A stretch of DNA of 64,000 nucleotides from Microcebus murinus. Taxonomy: Eukaryota > Chordata > Mammalia > Primates > Cheirogaleidae. Location of the stretch: assembly GCF_040939455.1 (NCBI RefSeq), contig NC_134107.1, positions 8,929,537-8,993,536 on the forward strand. The letters run 5' to 3'. Position numbers and translations under genes: made by a program. Under the pieces are notes generated by a model. The model was not told the DNA's origin, ran no database searches, and saw only the letters and a list, made by a program, of their open reading frames with translations. Below are positions 17,932 to 31,339 of this stretch, piece by piece. Positions within the stretch are counted from its first letter, which is position 1. Every line of letters starts with the position of its first letter.

Positions 17932-19379
17932 TTACATGGATACTTTGTAAAAAAAAATTTTTTTTAATAAAAAATCATTACGTAAAAGCCAAATTTGAGT
18001 TATAGTATATGACAATTTCTTAAAAGTAACGTTATTTTATATTTGCTTTTAATACAAACATGTATTACTTTTTTTATTTGGGGGGAGGATTCTAAAGAGG
18101 GAATTAACTCGATGTTCCTGCCCTCACCGAGCTCACCCCTCCAGGGCATCTGGACACAGATGGGCTGAATGCCCTGCGGGAGCAAGCCAAGACCCGTGGG
18201 ACCAGGGCTCAGGAACGGAGTGGTGTCAGGTCCTGAAGTTCCCGGCCATAACATAGAACACGAAGGACATCAACTTCCCGTCACACAAACAGCACTAAGG
18301 GTGGGGCTCCAAAGGGCCCGGCCAAGACAGGAGGCTGCAGCAACCCAGGGGAGAAAGGGCGCCTCCTCCCTCCTGCTGTCACTCCTTCAGCTTGTATCTG
18401 AATGCCCGCTCCAGGCCAGGGGCGCAAAAGGAAGGCAAGTTGAAGAGCAATTTAGAAAGATAAATAGCTCCGAGCAGCGCCCATGTGGGGGCTCAGGGAA
18501 TGGGAAGAAAACAGGACGACACCCAGGTTCCTGGGATGGACCGCAAACCACCAGCATCATCAACAGTGTGGAATACTCCTTTCCCCTTACCTGAAGCACT
18601 CCCAGTGACTAGCCGGTGACCCTCAGGAAGCAGAGGGGTGGCCACCCTACTTCCCCAGCCTCCAAGGTGACGGTGACCTTACTGTGCACTCGGGCAGGGA
18701 GGCACACCGCACTCCGCAGCAGCCTCTTTCGTCGCTAGCTTCCACCCAGAGGAGGGAAAGGCAAAGGCATGCGTTCCTCCAGACTGAGGCTGGTCAGGTC
18801 ACCCCAACAGGGCGAGCTGCCCGCAGCCCAGGGCCTGCTGGGGACCCAAGGTTCACCTAATATTTGCATGGGGTAAAAGTTGAAGTGTACAAAAGGCAAC
18901 ACGTACTTGAAATCAACAAGCAGGAAATATTTACTTGTGTTAACTAATAGACTTTTTAAAAAACATGCCCCGTTACAGCCCAGACTAGTTCCAAAGTCAA
19001 AGAAACCGACAGCGGTGGCGTCTGGAGAGGGTGCGAGCGAGCGAGGAGGCCGCCTGCTCCGCATTCCCAAGCGTCCCTCTCTAACTTCGCACCGTGTGCT
19101 AGTAGTGCTTATTTTTTAAACAAACCAAAAAAATGCCCTCGCAAAGAAAGCCGGACCCTGGCAAGAGCCGTTCCAAGACAGCTGAGGACTCGCTGAAGCG
19201 TGACAGGGACTCTCTCAAACACGCCTGAAACACACAACCTTGAACTCTCGAAGCACCAAATTCTTCCGCAATTCTCAAGCCCAGGCTTCCCCCGCAGTAC
19301 CGCAGTGGCCTGCCAATAGCAACCCTGCGCAGTGACTAAACATTTTTTTTCCAACAAAGGGAAAAATGCAAACGATCAA
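17932..19379. other. CPT1A intron 1, unique sequence
   Basis: AT-rich start, then ordinary intronic DNA leading into the second CpG island. No feature recognised. Confidence 0.5.
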
Positions 19380-19547
19380 AGCGCAGAAGCAGCCCCGGGC
19401 CTGAGCGGGCTGCGCGTTTCCGCCTCCCAGCGCCCCCACCTTCCCCGGCCCCCGGCCTGCGAGCGGCATTTTTAATTGCCAGCTTGGATCGCGTCCTGCG
19501 CCGCGGCTCCGCGCCCCGCCCCGCCCCTCCCCCGCCCCTGGGCGGGC

Positions 19548-19557
19548 GTCACGTGAC
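19548..19557. promoter_or_regulatory. GTCACGTGAC E-box palindrome
   Basis: A perfect 10-bp palindrome around CACGTG. This is the core recognised by USF and by MiT/TFE factors (CLEAR-type). It sits in a CpG island inside intron 1 of a lipid-oxidation gene. Binding is inferred. Confidence 0.55.
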
Positions 19558-19996
19558 GGCGCAGAAAAGTAGGGGAAAGGTCGGCGGGGCCCCGCCCCCG
19601 CGCGCCCGGGGCGCGCAGATCCTGTTCCGCCGGCCGTGCCCGCCGAGGCTTTCCGGAGCTCGCCGGCGCGCGCCGCCGCGGCCACCCGGCCGACAGCGGG
19701 CGCAACGCGGCCACGGGAAGGCCGGGCCCTGCGGTGCTCTGCCTTGGGGACGGCTAGGCGCTCCGTGCGTCGGCTGACAGATGCCACGTCCAGTAAACCA
19801 GAAGCGCGGGCACTGCGCCCAACAGCCCGGGCGCGCCTGGAAAGGGGTTCTCTGCGAGGCCCGCATAAAAACCAACGGCGTTTTTATGAATGGGCACGCG
19901 GGGCCAAGGTTGGGTAAGCGCAGGTCCTTGCCCAGGACTCCCCAGAGCCCGAGCCTGACCGCTCGGTGACCGCTGGGCCGGGGCGGGGGCCAAGAG

Positions 19997-20024
19997 CCGC
20001 CGCCGCCGCCGCAGCAGCAGCGGA
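19997..20024. repeat. CCG/CAG trinucleotide run
   Basis: Five GCC triplets are followed by three to four GCA triplets in intron 1 of CPT1A. It is short and non-coding. Confidence 0.8.
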
Positions 20025-21185
20025 AGGGACCCAGTGTACTCCCTCCCCTCCAGGCTAGGCGGTTTGCGTTTAGCACAAACTCGGAAGATTATTTTGGCCT
20101 GTGCGCGATGCCAGTTTCTGCCACTTTGATACAAAGTATGTGCAGCCTTAAAGCTGGCCCTTTTTCTTGTTTGATTCCAAAGGCCGTATAAAGATGGAGT
20201 TCAAGTGCAAGGTCTAGTCTAAAGCAACGCTTCCTAGGAAGGAAACCAGTAATTTATGCAAGCGAAAAGGAGCCCGTGAGTTGAATGCTGATGCTCCCCA
20301 AGGCAGCCCATCTCACCTGCACCGAGGTCCTCGCACCTGCGGCTGCGCTCTGGCTGCCAGGTGGCCTTAAGTAATTTGGAAAGGGGGAGGATGTTGCTGG
20401 CTTCAATGAAAGACCAGCGCTGTTCAGCCATTTTTTTTTTATTCATTTGGTTTATGGCTTAAAAGGAAACAAACATGCTTGAATATCTGGAATGACCAGA
20501 AACCCGACGCCTGTGGAATGAGGTGTAACAAAATACACATTTCAAAGAGGTGAAACTGATTTTCATTTTACTCGCTAACTTACAAAGTTACCAGCTTCCT
20601 ACTAAAATCTTGTTAATGTTTCAGTACGTGGAGCGGAGGGAAACCGAAAGCCGGCCCGTCGTTGGGAACCTTGAGTCTGCCCTGGGTGTTTAACCTAGCC
20701 GTTACTTGGGATTTTTAACTCTCAAGTTGGGGGGAAAAGTAAGATCAGCCCCCGTCTCGGTCGTCCTTCGGCCTTAAGGAAAGCCAAGCTCGATTTACAT
20801 GATAAAGGCGCGGGTCCTCCGCCTTTCCCAACGAAACCACGAAGCCGGCAGTGGCTGCCACACCGGTGGTTCCCAGCTGGGGGCTGCCCGGAGTGCCCCG
20901 ACCCCGCCGACCGGCCCGGAGGCCAAGTTCACCCCGGCACGGTCACGTGGTACGGCCCACGCACCGCGGCCCCGCGCGACCTTGGGCGGACTCTCCGCGC
21001 CCACCTGCCCGGACTCGGCGCCGTCGGGGGCGGGGAGGGCGCACAAGCCCGGCCGGGCCCGGTACCCCCGTCCCGCCCGCCGCGGCGCGCGCACCGCACA
21101 GGAGTCCCCGCGCCAAGGGCGTGTCCCCGGGGCTGCACTGCGGGGGCGGGCGCGAGTAGGGGTCGACCTCGCCCTGCCCAGTCCC

Positions 21186-21560
21186 GAGCATCCCTCCCGC
21201 CGCCGCGCGCGACACGACCGCCGGCAGGCCGACCCCCGGGCGGGCCCCCAGACCCAGTGCACTCCGGGGGTGGGGATGGGATGGCCCCGGGAAGGAGTGG
21301 GCGGCCCTACCCGCCCCGAGCTGCGGACCTCTCGCGCGCCGCCGCAGGGGACTCGCCCGCGGCCAGACAGACCTGGGGCAGACCCCAGACCCGGACCGGT
21401 CCGGGCGGACTGAGGGGTGGGGAAGGAAGCGGGCGGCCCCACTGGCCCCGGGCCAGAGGCGCCCTGCGAGGCCAGAGCGCAGAGCATCCCTCCCGCTGCC
21501 GCGGGGACACGACCGCAGGCAGACCGACCCCCGGGAGGACCCCAGACCCAATTCACGGGG
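21186..21560. repeat. Degenerate ~148-bp tandem repeat in CPT1A intron 1
   Basis: Two well-matched blocks (21186-21260 and 21482-21558) share GAGCATCCCTCCCG, GACACGACCG, GACCCCCGGG and CCCCAGACCCA in the same order. A more diverged middle unit (about 21327-21481) shares GGCAGACCCCAGACCC and GGGAAGGAAGCGGGCGGCCC. This gives about 2.5 copies. Confidence 0.7.
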
Positions 21561-21765
21561 GGCTGGAGACCCCCAGGTCCCCCCCCAGTTTTGAGGTTTC
21601 CACCAACTCCCGGTCCAAGGGCAATGCTGGGGTCCTCCCCGGCGCCCCACAACCCGGCCCGGGTCCCGGCAGCACCCGCGCGCCCCCCGCCCCGGCCCGC
21701 CGCAACCCGCAGGGCGGTGCCCGGCAGCCCTCCCCACAGCGCGCGGCCCGGCCCGGCCGCCTTAC

Positions 21766-21850
21766 CGAGTGGGCGACGGAGACGCGGCGGCGGGGCAGCG
21801 GGCGGCGGCGGCAGAGTGAGCGAGGCGAGCGGGCGCCGGGGACGGGAGGG
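21766..21850 (-). other. CPT1A: CPT1A exon 1, non-coding 5' leader (5' boundary approximate)
   Basis: A donor CACTCG/GTAAGG at 21766/21765 lies in the CpG island at the position expected for the non-coding first exon. The minus-strand sequence just upstream is rich in CCG and CTC repeats. The transcription start is inferred from a CCAAT box at 21896-21892, about 50-90 bp upstream. No ATG-led frame continues into exon 2. The 3' boundary rests on the splice site; the 5' end is an estimate. Confidence 0.75.
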
Positions 21851-21891
21851 CTGCAGGCGAGGCCGAGCGCACCCGACGCCGGCAGCAGCCG

Positions 21892-21896
21892 ATTGG
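21892..21896 (-). promoter_or_regulatory. CCAAT box of the CPT1A promoter
   Basis: Minus-strand CCAATCGGC lies just upstream of the inferred start and is flanked upstream by GC-box sequence. NF-Y is the usual binder of such sites. Function is inferred from position and motif only. Confidence 0.55.
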
Positions 21897-22084
21897 TTCA
21901 GGCGGGCGGGGCTGCGGCGCCAGAGGGCGGGCCACTCCCGGCGCGCCGAGGCCCGGAGGCGGGCCCTGGACGGGGCGGGGCGTCTGGGCGGGGCATCAGC
22001 GGGGCGCCTCGGGAGGGGAAACTGAGGCTCGCACCCGTGAGCACAACCTTGGTCTCTGCTTGGATGGGGCGTAGGACGAGATTC

Positions 22085-22165
22085 TTCACCCTCCGAGCCT
22101 CAGTTTCCCTGCCTGTAAAATGAGTCACTCATTAAGACGGTGCCCACGAGAGCGCCTAGCGCCGT
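22085..22165 (+). mobile_element. MIR fragment
   Basis: GAGCCTCAGTTTCCCTGCCT and AAAATGAGTCACTCATTAAG, then GCCTAGCGCCGTGCCTGGC. Just upstream of the CPT1A CpG island. Confidence 0.75.
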
Positions 22166-22224
22166 GCCTGGCTCCTGCCGGCGGTTTATGGCATGGCCCC
22201 ACGGAGTCCTCCTGGCACTCCTCC

Positions 22225-22365
22225 CTGGCTGGTGCTATTCGTCTCCCACCCCTTTTTACAGACGCGGAGCCCTGACCCAGTGAGTAAAGGATGATTAACT
22301 TGCCCACGATTACGCAGCTCACAAGTGGTGGATCCGACACTGACCTAAGTCTGACTGCAGAACAC
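22225..22365 (-). mobile_element. MIR fragment, opposite orientation
   Basis: TTTTTACAGACGCGGAG, TTAACTTGCCCACGATTACG and CAGCTCACAAGTGGTGGATC. Confidence 0.75.
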
Positions 22366-24491
22366 ATGCCCCAAATCGGACTTTATCCCCAGCGTGACTC
22401 CTCATCTAGCAGGGGTGAAAATGCCTCCCTTGCGGGGCTTTGGTGAAGTTTAGTAAAATAATTCCAGCGTCGAGAACAAAATAGGTGCCAGGAGAGCGGC
22501 TGGAGCCCAGGGCAGGGTGACCGAGAGACGCCGTGCAGGTGCCCGGGAGCGGGCCCGAGTGGGAACTGCACGACGGCCGACGGCAGGGGTGTAGCCCCCG
22601 GCAGCTGCGGGGGAAGGGGGCGCCCCAACTTCGCCCTCCCCGCGGAGCGAGGCGCTCCTCCCCCGTCTCTGCCCGCAATGCTCCCAGGCTCGAGCAGGCG
22701 GCTCTGCATACAGCAGGTGCTCCATCAAGGCGCCGATTTCATAAGCAAAGGCTCGGCTCTCCTAAGGGTCAGTTACTCCCTCCGGTCATGAAAAATACGT
22801 ATTTGCCACTCTCTTTCTCTCTGCACTATTGGCCGCTACCGCAGAGGGATTTAGAAGAGAAAATGAAAGTTCTCCCTGGATCCCGCCCCCGCCGCCCGCT
22901 CCCCGCATTAACCGTTGCCGCGCATTCCCCAGGCTCCGGGTTCACACCGGGGTGGCCTGCGTGCCGTCCGCAGCACTTGTGTTTTTGCGTGGTCTAGGTG
23001 GGGCACGTATTACTAGTTCTGTGGGCGTCGGAGAAGGCCCCCGAGGGGCTGTGATCCATTTGCACGCCACCCAGTAAACACTGCCCCCCCTTTTCACCTT
23101 TGCAGGAATAAACAAAAGCTGCATCGACCGTCGACGTACCTCTTTGAGCTCCTGATTCTTCTGTAGCATTGACCTCTAGGAGTGAAATAGCAAGGCGCAC
23201 GCAACGTTTTGGTGCCACTTGCCAAGTTACCGTCCGTAAAAGCTCACTAACGTCTACTGCCACCAGCGCATGGAGTGGGGCCTTGTCTCCTTTTATGGAT
23301 TATTTTAATCTTTGCTAATCCTAAAAGGAGGAGCGGGAAGGGAGAGTGTCTCACTTTAATTTGTATTTCTTTGACGTTAGAAGTCAGGCGTTTCTCACAT
23401 CTGTAATCTCTGCAGTTTGGGAGGCCCAGGCAGGAGGATCGCTTGAGGCCAAAGAGTCCGAGGTTACAGTGAGCAGCGAGCTAAAATCAGGCCCCTGCAC
23501 TCCAGCCTGGCTGGGTGAGGGAGCGAGACCCTGTCTCCAAAAAGAAAAAAAAGAAAGGGAAAAAGGAAAAGGGGTTAGGGGCTTCATGCCCCCGCTGGCT
23601 CTTTCCTAGCGGGGAGCGATCCCAGGCTCCAGACCCCCGCAGACTTCATGGCCCGAAAAGGATGGCGAGCTGGGCCAGCGCACCCCTCCGGGCCAGACAC
23701 GCGGCTGCACCGCACCTGCCCCGCGGCTCCCGGGGAACCTGCGTGCCTCTCGCACGTGGGCCTCTGCGGCTTACGCCACGCAAGCTGGGCTGTGCCGCTC
23801 TCCCCCAACGCCCTTCCCTCCTCTCCCAGGAACCCCAGCCGCCCGCAGGTCCCCGCCCCAAGGTCACTTCCTCCCCCACTGGGTGCCCCGTCGTGCGCCC
23901 CGCTGGGATTGGCCCCGCGCCCTGTCGGTTCCCAGGGCTCCGCGGCCTTGACCGCGCGCTCCTCCCTGCGCGCCGCCTCGCTGCCACCTGCAGGCCAGGC
24001 GGGGCAGGGACGGAACCCTGGTCGGTGGGAGCCTGCTTGTGCCCGGGGTGGCCGGGCTCTTGGACGGCCACGATGAGCCCACGCCCGCGCGTGACTCCAA
24101 CGGCGCTAAGGAGGCCTCAGTCCCCTCCCACGGGCCGCGCCGCGGCTCTGCTCGCCGGGAATGCAGCTGCCTGGGGCGGCTTGGCCATGGCTATTAATAA
24201 AGAGCCAGAGAGCCAGGCCCCAGGGGAGCTCCAGGCCAGATCCTGAGTTCCCTGGGGCCAAAAACATCCCAGTGTCTGCCTCAGAAACCAGAATAATCTT
24301 TCTTAAACTCTGTTTTTTCCAAATTCTTCCCCGGCTTGAATCAAATATACTGTAGCAGGTGCCTGTGTGGCTATAAGAAAACTTTAAAAAAAAATGCATG
24401 TAATGCTTTTACTTATTGCTAAGAGAGTTCTCTTTTTTTACTCTAAAAATACCTTTTTATGAAAGAGTTAAACCCTTAAAAAATAATGAGA
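22366..24491. other. Upstream flank of CPT1A
   Basis: GC-rich near 22.5-22.7 and 23.6-24.2 kb, with one Alu monomer. No exon or defined regulatory motif recognised. Confidence 0.5.
23386..23570 (+). mobile_element. Alu monomer
   Basis: A diverged single arm ending CCTGTCTCCAAAAAGAAAAA. Confidence 0.75.
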
Positions 24492-24824
24492 GGCCGGGCG
24501 TGGTGGTTCACGCCTGTAATCCTAGCACTTTGGGATGCCGGGGCCGGCGGATTGCTCAAGGTCAGGAGTTCCAAACCAGCCTGAGCGAGACCCTGTCTCT
24601 ACCAAAAATAGAAATAAATTAATTGACCAACTAAAAATATATATACAAAAAAAAAATTAGCCGGGCATGGTGGCGCATGCCTGTAGTCCCAGCTACTCGG
24701 GAGGCTGAGGCAGGAGGATCTCTTGAGCCCAGGAGTTTGAGGTTGCTGTGAGCGAGGCTGACACCACGGCACTCACTGTAGCCTGGGCAACAAAGTGAGA
24801 CTCTGTCTCAAAAAAAAAAAAAAA
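24492..24824 (+). mobile_element. Lemur-type Alu
   Basis: A dimer with A tail. AATGAGA occurs on both sides. Confidence 0.93.
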
Positions 24825-24995
24825 TGAGAATAGTACAATAAAGGCCTATACAATAAAAATTCAGATTCAACAATTATGGAGCTAGGGCCAAACTGTACGT
24901 CTGTACACACCTCCCCCATTCCTGGAGATTACTTTAAAACAAATCCAGAAATACTATCATTCTGTCCACAAATTCTTGGGTACAAAACTCTAAAA

Positions 24996-25323
24996 GGCCA
25001 GGCACAGTGGCTCACGCCTGTAATCCCAGCACTCTGGGAGGCCGAGGCAGGCGGATTGCTCGAGGTCAGGAATTCGAAACCAGCCTGAGCAGAGTGAGAC
25101 CCTGTCTCTACTATAAATAGAAAGAAATTAATTGGCCAACTAAAAATATATAGAAAAAATGAGCCGGGCATGGTGGCGCATGCCTGTAGTCCCAGCTACT
25201 CGGGAGGCTGAGGCAGGAGGATCGCTTAAGCCCAGGAGTTGGAGGTTGCTGTGAGCCAGGCTGACGCCACGGCACTCTACTCAGGACAATGGAGTAAGTC
25301 TCTGTCTCAAAACAAAAAACAAA
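24996..25323 (+). mobile_element. Lemur-type Alu
   Basis: Flanks AAAACTCTAAAA and AAAACTCTTAAAA. It follows the previous Alu by about 170 bp in the same orientation. Confidence 0.94.
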
Positions 25324-25969
25324 AAAACTCTTAAAAATAAGTATTCTTTTTAAGAAAACATACACAGATTATTATCACCTCACCAAAACAGATGAGCAGT
25401 TGTGATATAAAACCTGTAAAGGCGGTCGCCTGCCAAGAGCTCGCTGCCTCCGCTGGACCTTGCCAGCCTGCTTTCTTCCTGGCAGCTCCCGCAGGTTCTG
25501 ATCCAGAAGTGTGTAAGATTTTTTGGAACTCGGCTCCCATTTCCCATAGGAAACAATGTTGTAATCTCAGCGTGCTGCACGTTCCTCTCCTCTCCAAAGG
25601 CGGAGTTCCTCTGAACTTGAACCTTGAGCCCCTGTGGGCCTTGAGTAGACGGCAGCGGTTCCACTCCATGGCCCACTGTTTACTCAGCCAGCGTCACAGC
25701 GGTGTGACGAGGACAAAATGAGGTGCTGCTCGTGAAAGCAAATTGATGCGATGGGAGCATGTAAGAGCTCAGAGTGACAATACTCGGTCCAGCTGCGCCT
25801 CTGGTCCCCTTCAGCCCAGGACTCTGTTCTTCTGCACCTCGCAGTACCTGGTGCCCTGACCTGCCAGTTGAAGGCAGGAGGAAGGTTGGGGGGGGGGGGC
25901 TGCCCTCCTGGGGAGGCCGGGAATGGGCCTGCCAGGCTGTCAGGCACAGACCTGCTTCTGGCAGGCTGT

Positions 25970-26020
25970 GCAGACACTCCACTGCCCATCTGTGCCTCAG
26001 TTTCCTCACTTAAGAAAAAA
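25970..26020 (+). mobile_element. Possible MIR fragment
   Basis: CCCATCTGTGCCTCAGTTTC followed by CTCACTTAAGAAAA. It is short and could be part of a larger eroded copy. Confidence 0.4.
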
Positions 26021-26107
26021 CAAACAGGATGTTGGGCTAGGGCACTAATGAGCAACCTTTCCAACACCGTTTTAAAAATCTTATTTTCATTAGCATATTT
26101 ATTTGGA

Positions 26108-26365
26108 GGAGTAGTCATTCCAGTGCTTGAGAGTGTGAACTCTAGAACCACTGGGCCTGGGTTCGAAACCTGACTCTGCCACTTACTAGCTGAGTGATCT
26201 GAAACCTCTCTGCTACCCAGCTTCCTCTTCGGTAAAATGGGAAAGTAACAGAAGCCGCCCTGGAGAGTCTTAATGAAGACGACAGGAGTCACTGATGGGA
26301 GCGCTCAGAGCATTCCTTGGTACACAGCAGGCGCCACATAAGCATCAGCTCTGATTGTTATTTTT
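26108..26365 (+). mobile_element. MIR, nearly complete
   Basis: Contains GGGCCTGGGTTCGAAACCTG, CTGCCACTTACTAGCTGAGT, TCCTCTTCGGTAAAATGGG and a final TGATTGTTAT; about 255 bp. Confidence 0.85.
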
Positions 26366-26628
26366 CGTCCACGAACCCGTGTTTTAAAAACTTTTGCCTG
26401 TCCATAGGAACATGTAAGGGAAATAAAAAAAAACAAACAAAAAACTTTTGCCTGTAAATGTTACATTTAATGGGGAGTAAGGCAGTATCCAGCAGAAATA
26501 CAGGCAGGACTGCCAGGGGGAGCGGTGATCAGCAGGAGGTTCATTCATTCCTTTAACAGATGCTTATCAGTAAGTACAACAGCTACCCAGACTTGATGTA
26601 TTGCCCAAGAGCAAAAAAGATGGACAAG

Positions 26629-26922
<294 letters not shown>

Positions 26923-27298
26923 ATGTTGGGCATTTTGATCCCTACAGGTTAATGTCAGAGAGACCTGAGGCCTCTTGAAGGGTTGTTGAAATGGTGAGAA
27001 GAGTTCAAAGGTCACTGCTACCTCCTCAAACCCCAAATCATCCCCCACCAGCCCAGCCCACATGGAGAGTGTGCACTGAGGCCCGGCCCTGAGCTTCCCC
27101 GTGGGACCAGAGCAACGCGGTGCGCACGAGTGAGCAGTGACACCAGTGACACACCTGCCCATCGCCACGGCCAGGCCAGTCTTGCTCCTGCATGCAGCGC
27201 CAGCAGCCTGCACACCGGGGTGTCAGGGACAGGGAGGAGGTGACCCTCCTGTAGCTCATTCTAGCAAACGCCTGAGTATTCAAATGACAAAGTTGGCA

Positions 27299-27646
27299 GG
27301 GCCGGGCGTGGTGGCTCACGCCTGTAATCCTAGCACTCTGGGGGCTGAGGCGGGCAGATTGCTCGAGGTCAGGAGTTTGGAACCAGCCTGAGCAAGAGCG
27401 AGACCCCGTCTCTACTATATAAATAGAAAGAAATTAATTGGCCAACTAATATATACAGAAAAAACATTAGCCGGGCATGGTGGCGCATGCCTGTAGTCCC
27501 AGCTACTCGGGAGGCCGAGGCAGGAGGATCGCTTGAGCCCAGGAGTTTGAGGTTGCTGTGAGCTAGGCTGACGCCACGGCACTCACTCTAGCCTGGGCAA
27601 CAAAGTGAGACTCTGTCTCAAAAAAAAAAAAAGAGAGAAAAGAAAA
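27299..27646 (+). mobile_element. Lemur-type Alu
   Basis: AAAGTTGGCAG duplicated on both sides. Confidence 0.95.
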
Positions 27647-27744
27647 AGTTGGCAGAAGGTGTGTGTTAAATGTGCATCCGCTCCCTTTGCAGGTAGAGAT
27701 GGGGGGAGGGGGAACAGGCAGATAATACCTTTGAGTGGTCATAG

Positions 27745-28076
27745 TTTTTATGTATTTATTTGAGACAGAGTCTCGCTTTGTTGCCCATGCTAGAGTGAGT
27801 GTCGTGGCGTCAGCCTAGCTCACAGCAACCTCAAACTCCTGGGCTCAAGCGATCCTCCTGCCTCAGCCTCCCGAGTAGCTGGGACTACAGGCATGTGTTA
27901 CCATGCCTGGCTAATTTTTTCTATATATATATTAGCTGGCCAATTAATTTCTTTCTATTTATAGTAGAGACGGGGTCTCGCTCTTGCTCAGGCTGGTGTC
28001 GAACTCCTGACCTCGGGCAATCCGCCCACCTCAGCCTCCCAGAGTGCTAGGATTACAGGCGTGAGCCACCGCGCCC
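27745..28076 (-). mobile_element. Lemur-type Alu
   Basis: ATAGTTTTTA duplicated on both sides. It lies about 100 bp from a plus-strand Alu, so the two can pair as an inverted repeat. Confidence 0.94.
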
Positions 28077-29610
<1,534 letters not shown>

Positions 29611-29612
29611 CC

Positions 29613-29613
<1 letters not shown>

Positions 29614-29654
<41 letters not shown>

Positions 29655-29671
29655 GTATGTGTGTGTGTGTT
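29614..29671. repeat. (TG)n microsatellite
   Basis: About 18 TG units, a short TTATGTA interruption, then six more. Confidence 0.95.
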
Positions 29672-29824
29672 TTCTGTGTCCAAAAAAAGCAGCAAATAGC
29701 CATCAAAGGAAAATTAGAACTCTTTCTTACACTTACTTTACAGTTTAGCACATACCTTTCCTGCTAGGTGTGAGGAAGTTGCTGTCATCCTTTTAGCTCT
29801 TAGGGCCTGGAAAGATCTGAGTCC

Positions 29825-30390
<566 letters not shown>

Positions 30391-30805
30391 AACAAATCAT
30401 GGAGTGGCGCAGAGTGGCGTGGGCACGGGGGGCGTGGGCACTAGTTTACATATTCAAGGAACCGTAAGCTCCTAGGAGTGGAAGCCCTGGAAACCAGAGA
30501 CTTCTGCATCACAGGGTCTCAGAAGTGTTAGTTGAATGACTGACTGATGGTTGAGCGGATAGATGGGTGGAGGGCCAAGGCCCTGCAGGCTTAGCTGCAT
30601 GGTGTGCCTCTGCCTGTCCTTTCCTTCCCAGGCCTTCACCCGGTCCCCAGTGTCCTGCAGGAACCTCTGAGCCGTGTGCCTGCGTGCTCTTCTTCACAGT
30701 GTGTCTCGCCATTCTGTGGCCTCCAGGCAGACAGGCTTCATAATTTGCCTGTGGGAAAGGAAGTGGAGTGCCGAGCCCCTTGTTCAAACGTTAAGAATCT
30801 GGGGT

Positions 30806-31022
30806 TAGGCCGGGTGTGGTGGCTCACACCTGTAATCCTAGCACTCCGGGAGGCCAAGGTCAGCGGATCACTCAAAGTCAGGAGTCTGAAACCAGCCTGA
30901 GCAAGAGCCAGACCTGTCTCTACTATAAATAGAAAGAAATTAATTGGCCAACTAAACATATATAGAAAAAATCAGCCGGGCATGGCGGCGCATGCCTGTA
31001 GTCCCAACTACTCGGGAGGCTG
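30806..31022 (+). mobile_element. 3'-truncated Alu
   Basis: It stops at CTACTCGGGAGGCTG, followed at once by unrelated unique sequence. There is no tail. Confidence 0.88.
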
Positions 31023-31236
31023 CTCCCTCTCCACGGCGCCTTCCCGCTCACCTCCTGTCTTCGTGCATAGCCATGGAGCAGGTGCCAGGAGGGGAGACGG
31101 AGACCAGCCACGGTGGGATCTCCAGAGAAGATACTGTCGGAGGGCGGCTGGGTTCTGGCCCGGCTGCAGCCTCGCCCAACTATGAGGCCCAAGAACGAGT
31201 TTCCTGGGCTGCAAAATGGGGCAGCAATAAGAACGA

Positions 31237-31313
31237 GGGTGCAGGCTGGGCGCGGTGGCTCACACCTGTACTCCTAGCACTCAAAAAGAAAAATAAATAA
31301 ACACAAAGACAGT
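31237..31313 (+). mobile_element. Mini-Alu: first ~40 bp plus A-rich tail
   Basis: GGCTGGGCGCGGTGGCTCAC through CTAGCACTC jumps straight to an AAAAAGAAAAATAAATAAA tail, a loss of about 250 bp. Confidence 0.85.
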
Positions 31314-31339
31314 GCAGGGTCCACGTACAGTTCTGCTAA

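Larger units (their letters stand above)
19380..20040. promoter_or_regulatory. Second CpG island, CPT1A intron 1
   Basis: The block is rich in GC and CpG, with several CCCCGCCC GC boxes at 19510-19540, a full E-box palindrome at 19548-19557, and a CCG/CAG run near 20000. It is 1.7-2.4 kb downstream of the first CPT1A exon and separated from the promoter island by an AT-richer gap. It could be an intronic enhancer or an alternative promoter; no open frame looks genuine. Confidence 0.6.
20820..22030 (-). promoter_or_regulatory. CPT1A: CPT1A promoter CpG island
   Basis: The sequence is dense in CpG and has no TATA box. Reading on the minus strand there is a CCAAT box at 21896-21892 with GC boxes (reverse complements of GGGCGG) at about 21900-21990, typical of NF-Y/Sp1-driven housekeeping promoters. 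The island continues about 900 bp into intron 1, where it contains a degenerate tandem repeat of about 148 bp (21186-21560). Confidence 0.85.

Noticed and set aside
18667..18800. PPAR-type direct repeat in CPT1A intron 1
   Set aside because: Isolated AGGTCA-like half-sites occur (GGTGACGGTGACC, CAGGTCACCCC), but no proper DR1 spacing could be read.
20795..21737. Open frames of 285 and 264 codons on the minus strand and 288 on the plus
   Set aside because: CpG-island composition suppresses stop codons, and the ~148-bp repeat lengthens them. They overlap on both strands.
26108..26200. tRNA-like B box GGTTCGAAACC
   Set aside because: It belongs to a MIR element, whose head is tRNA-derived; no folded tRNA gene is present.
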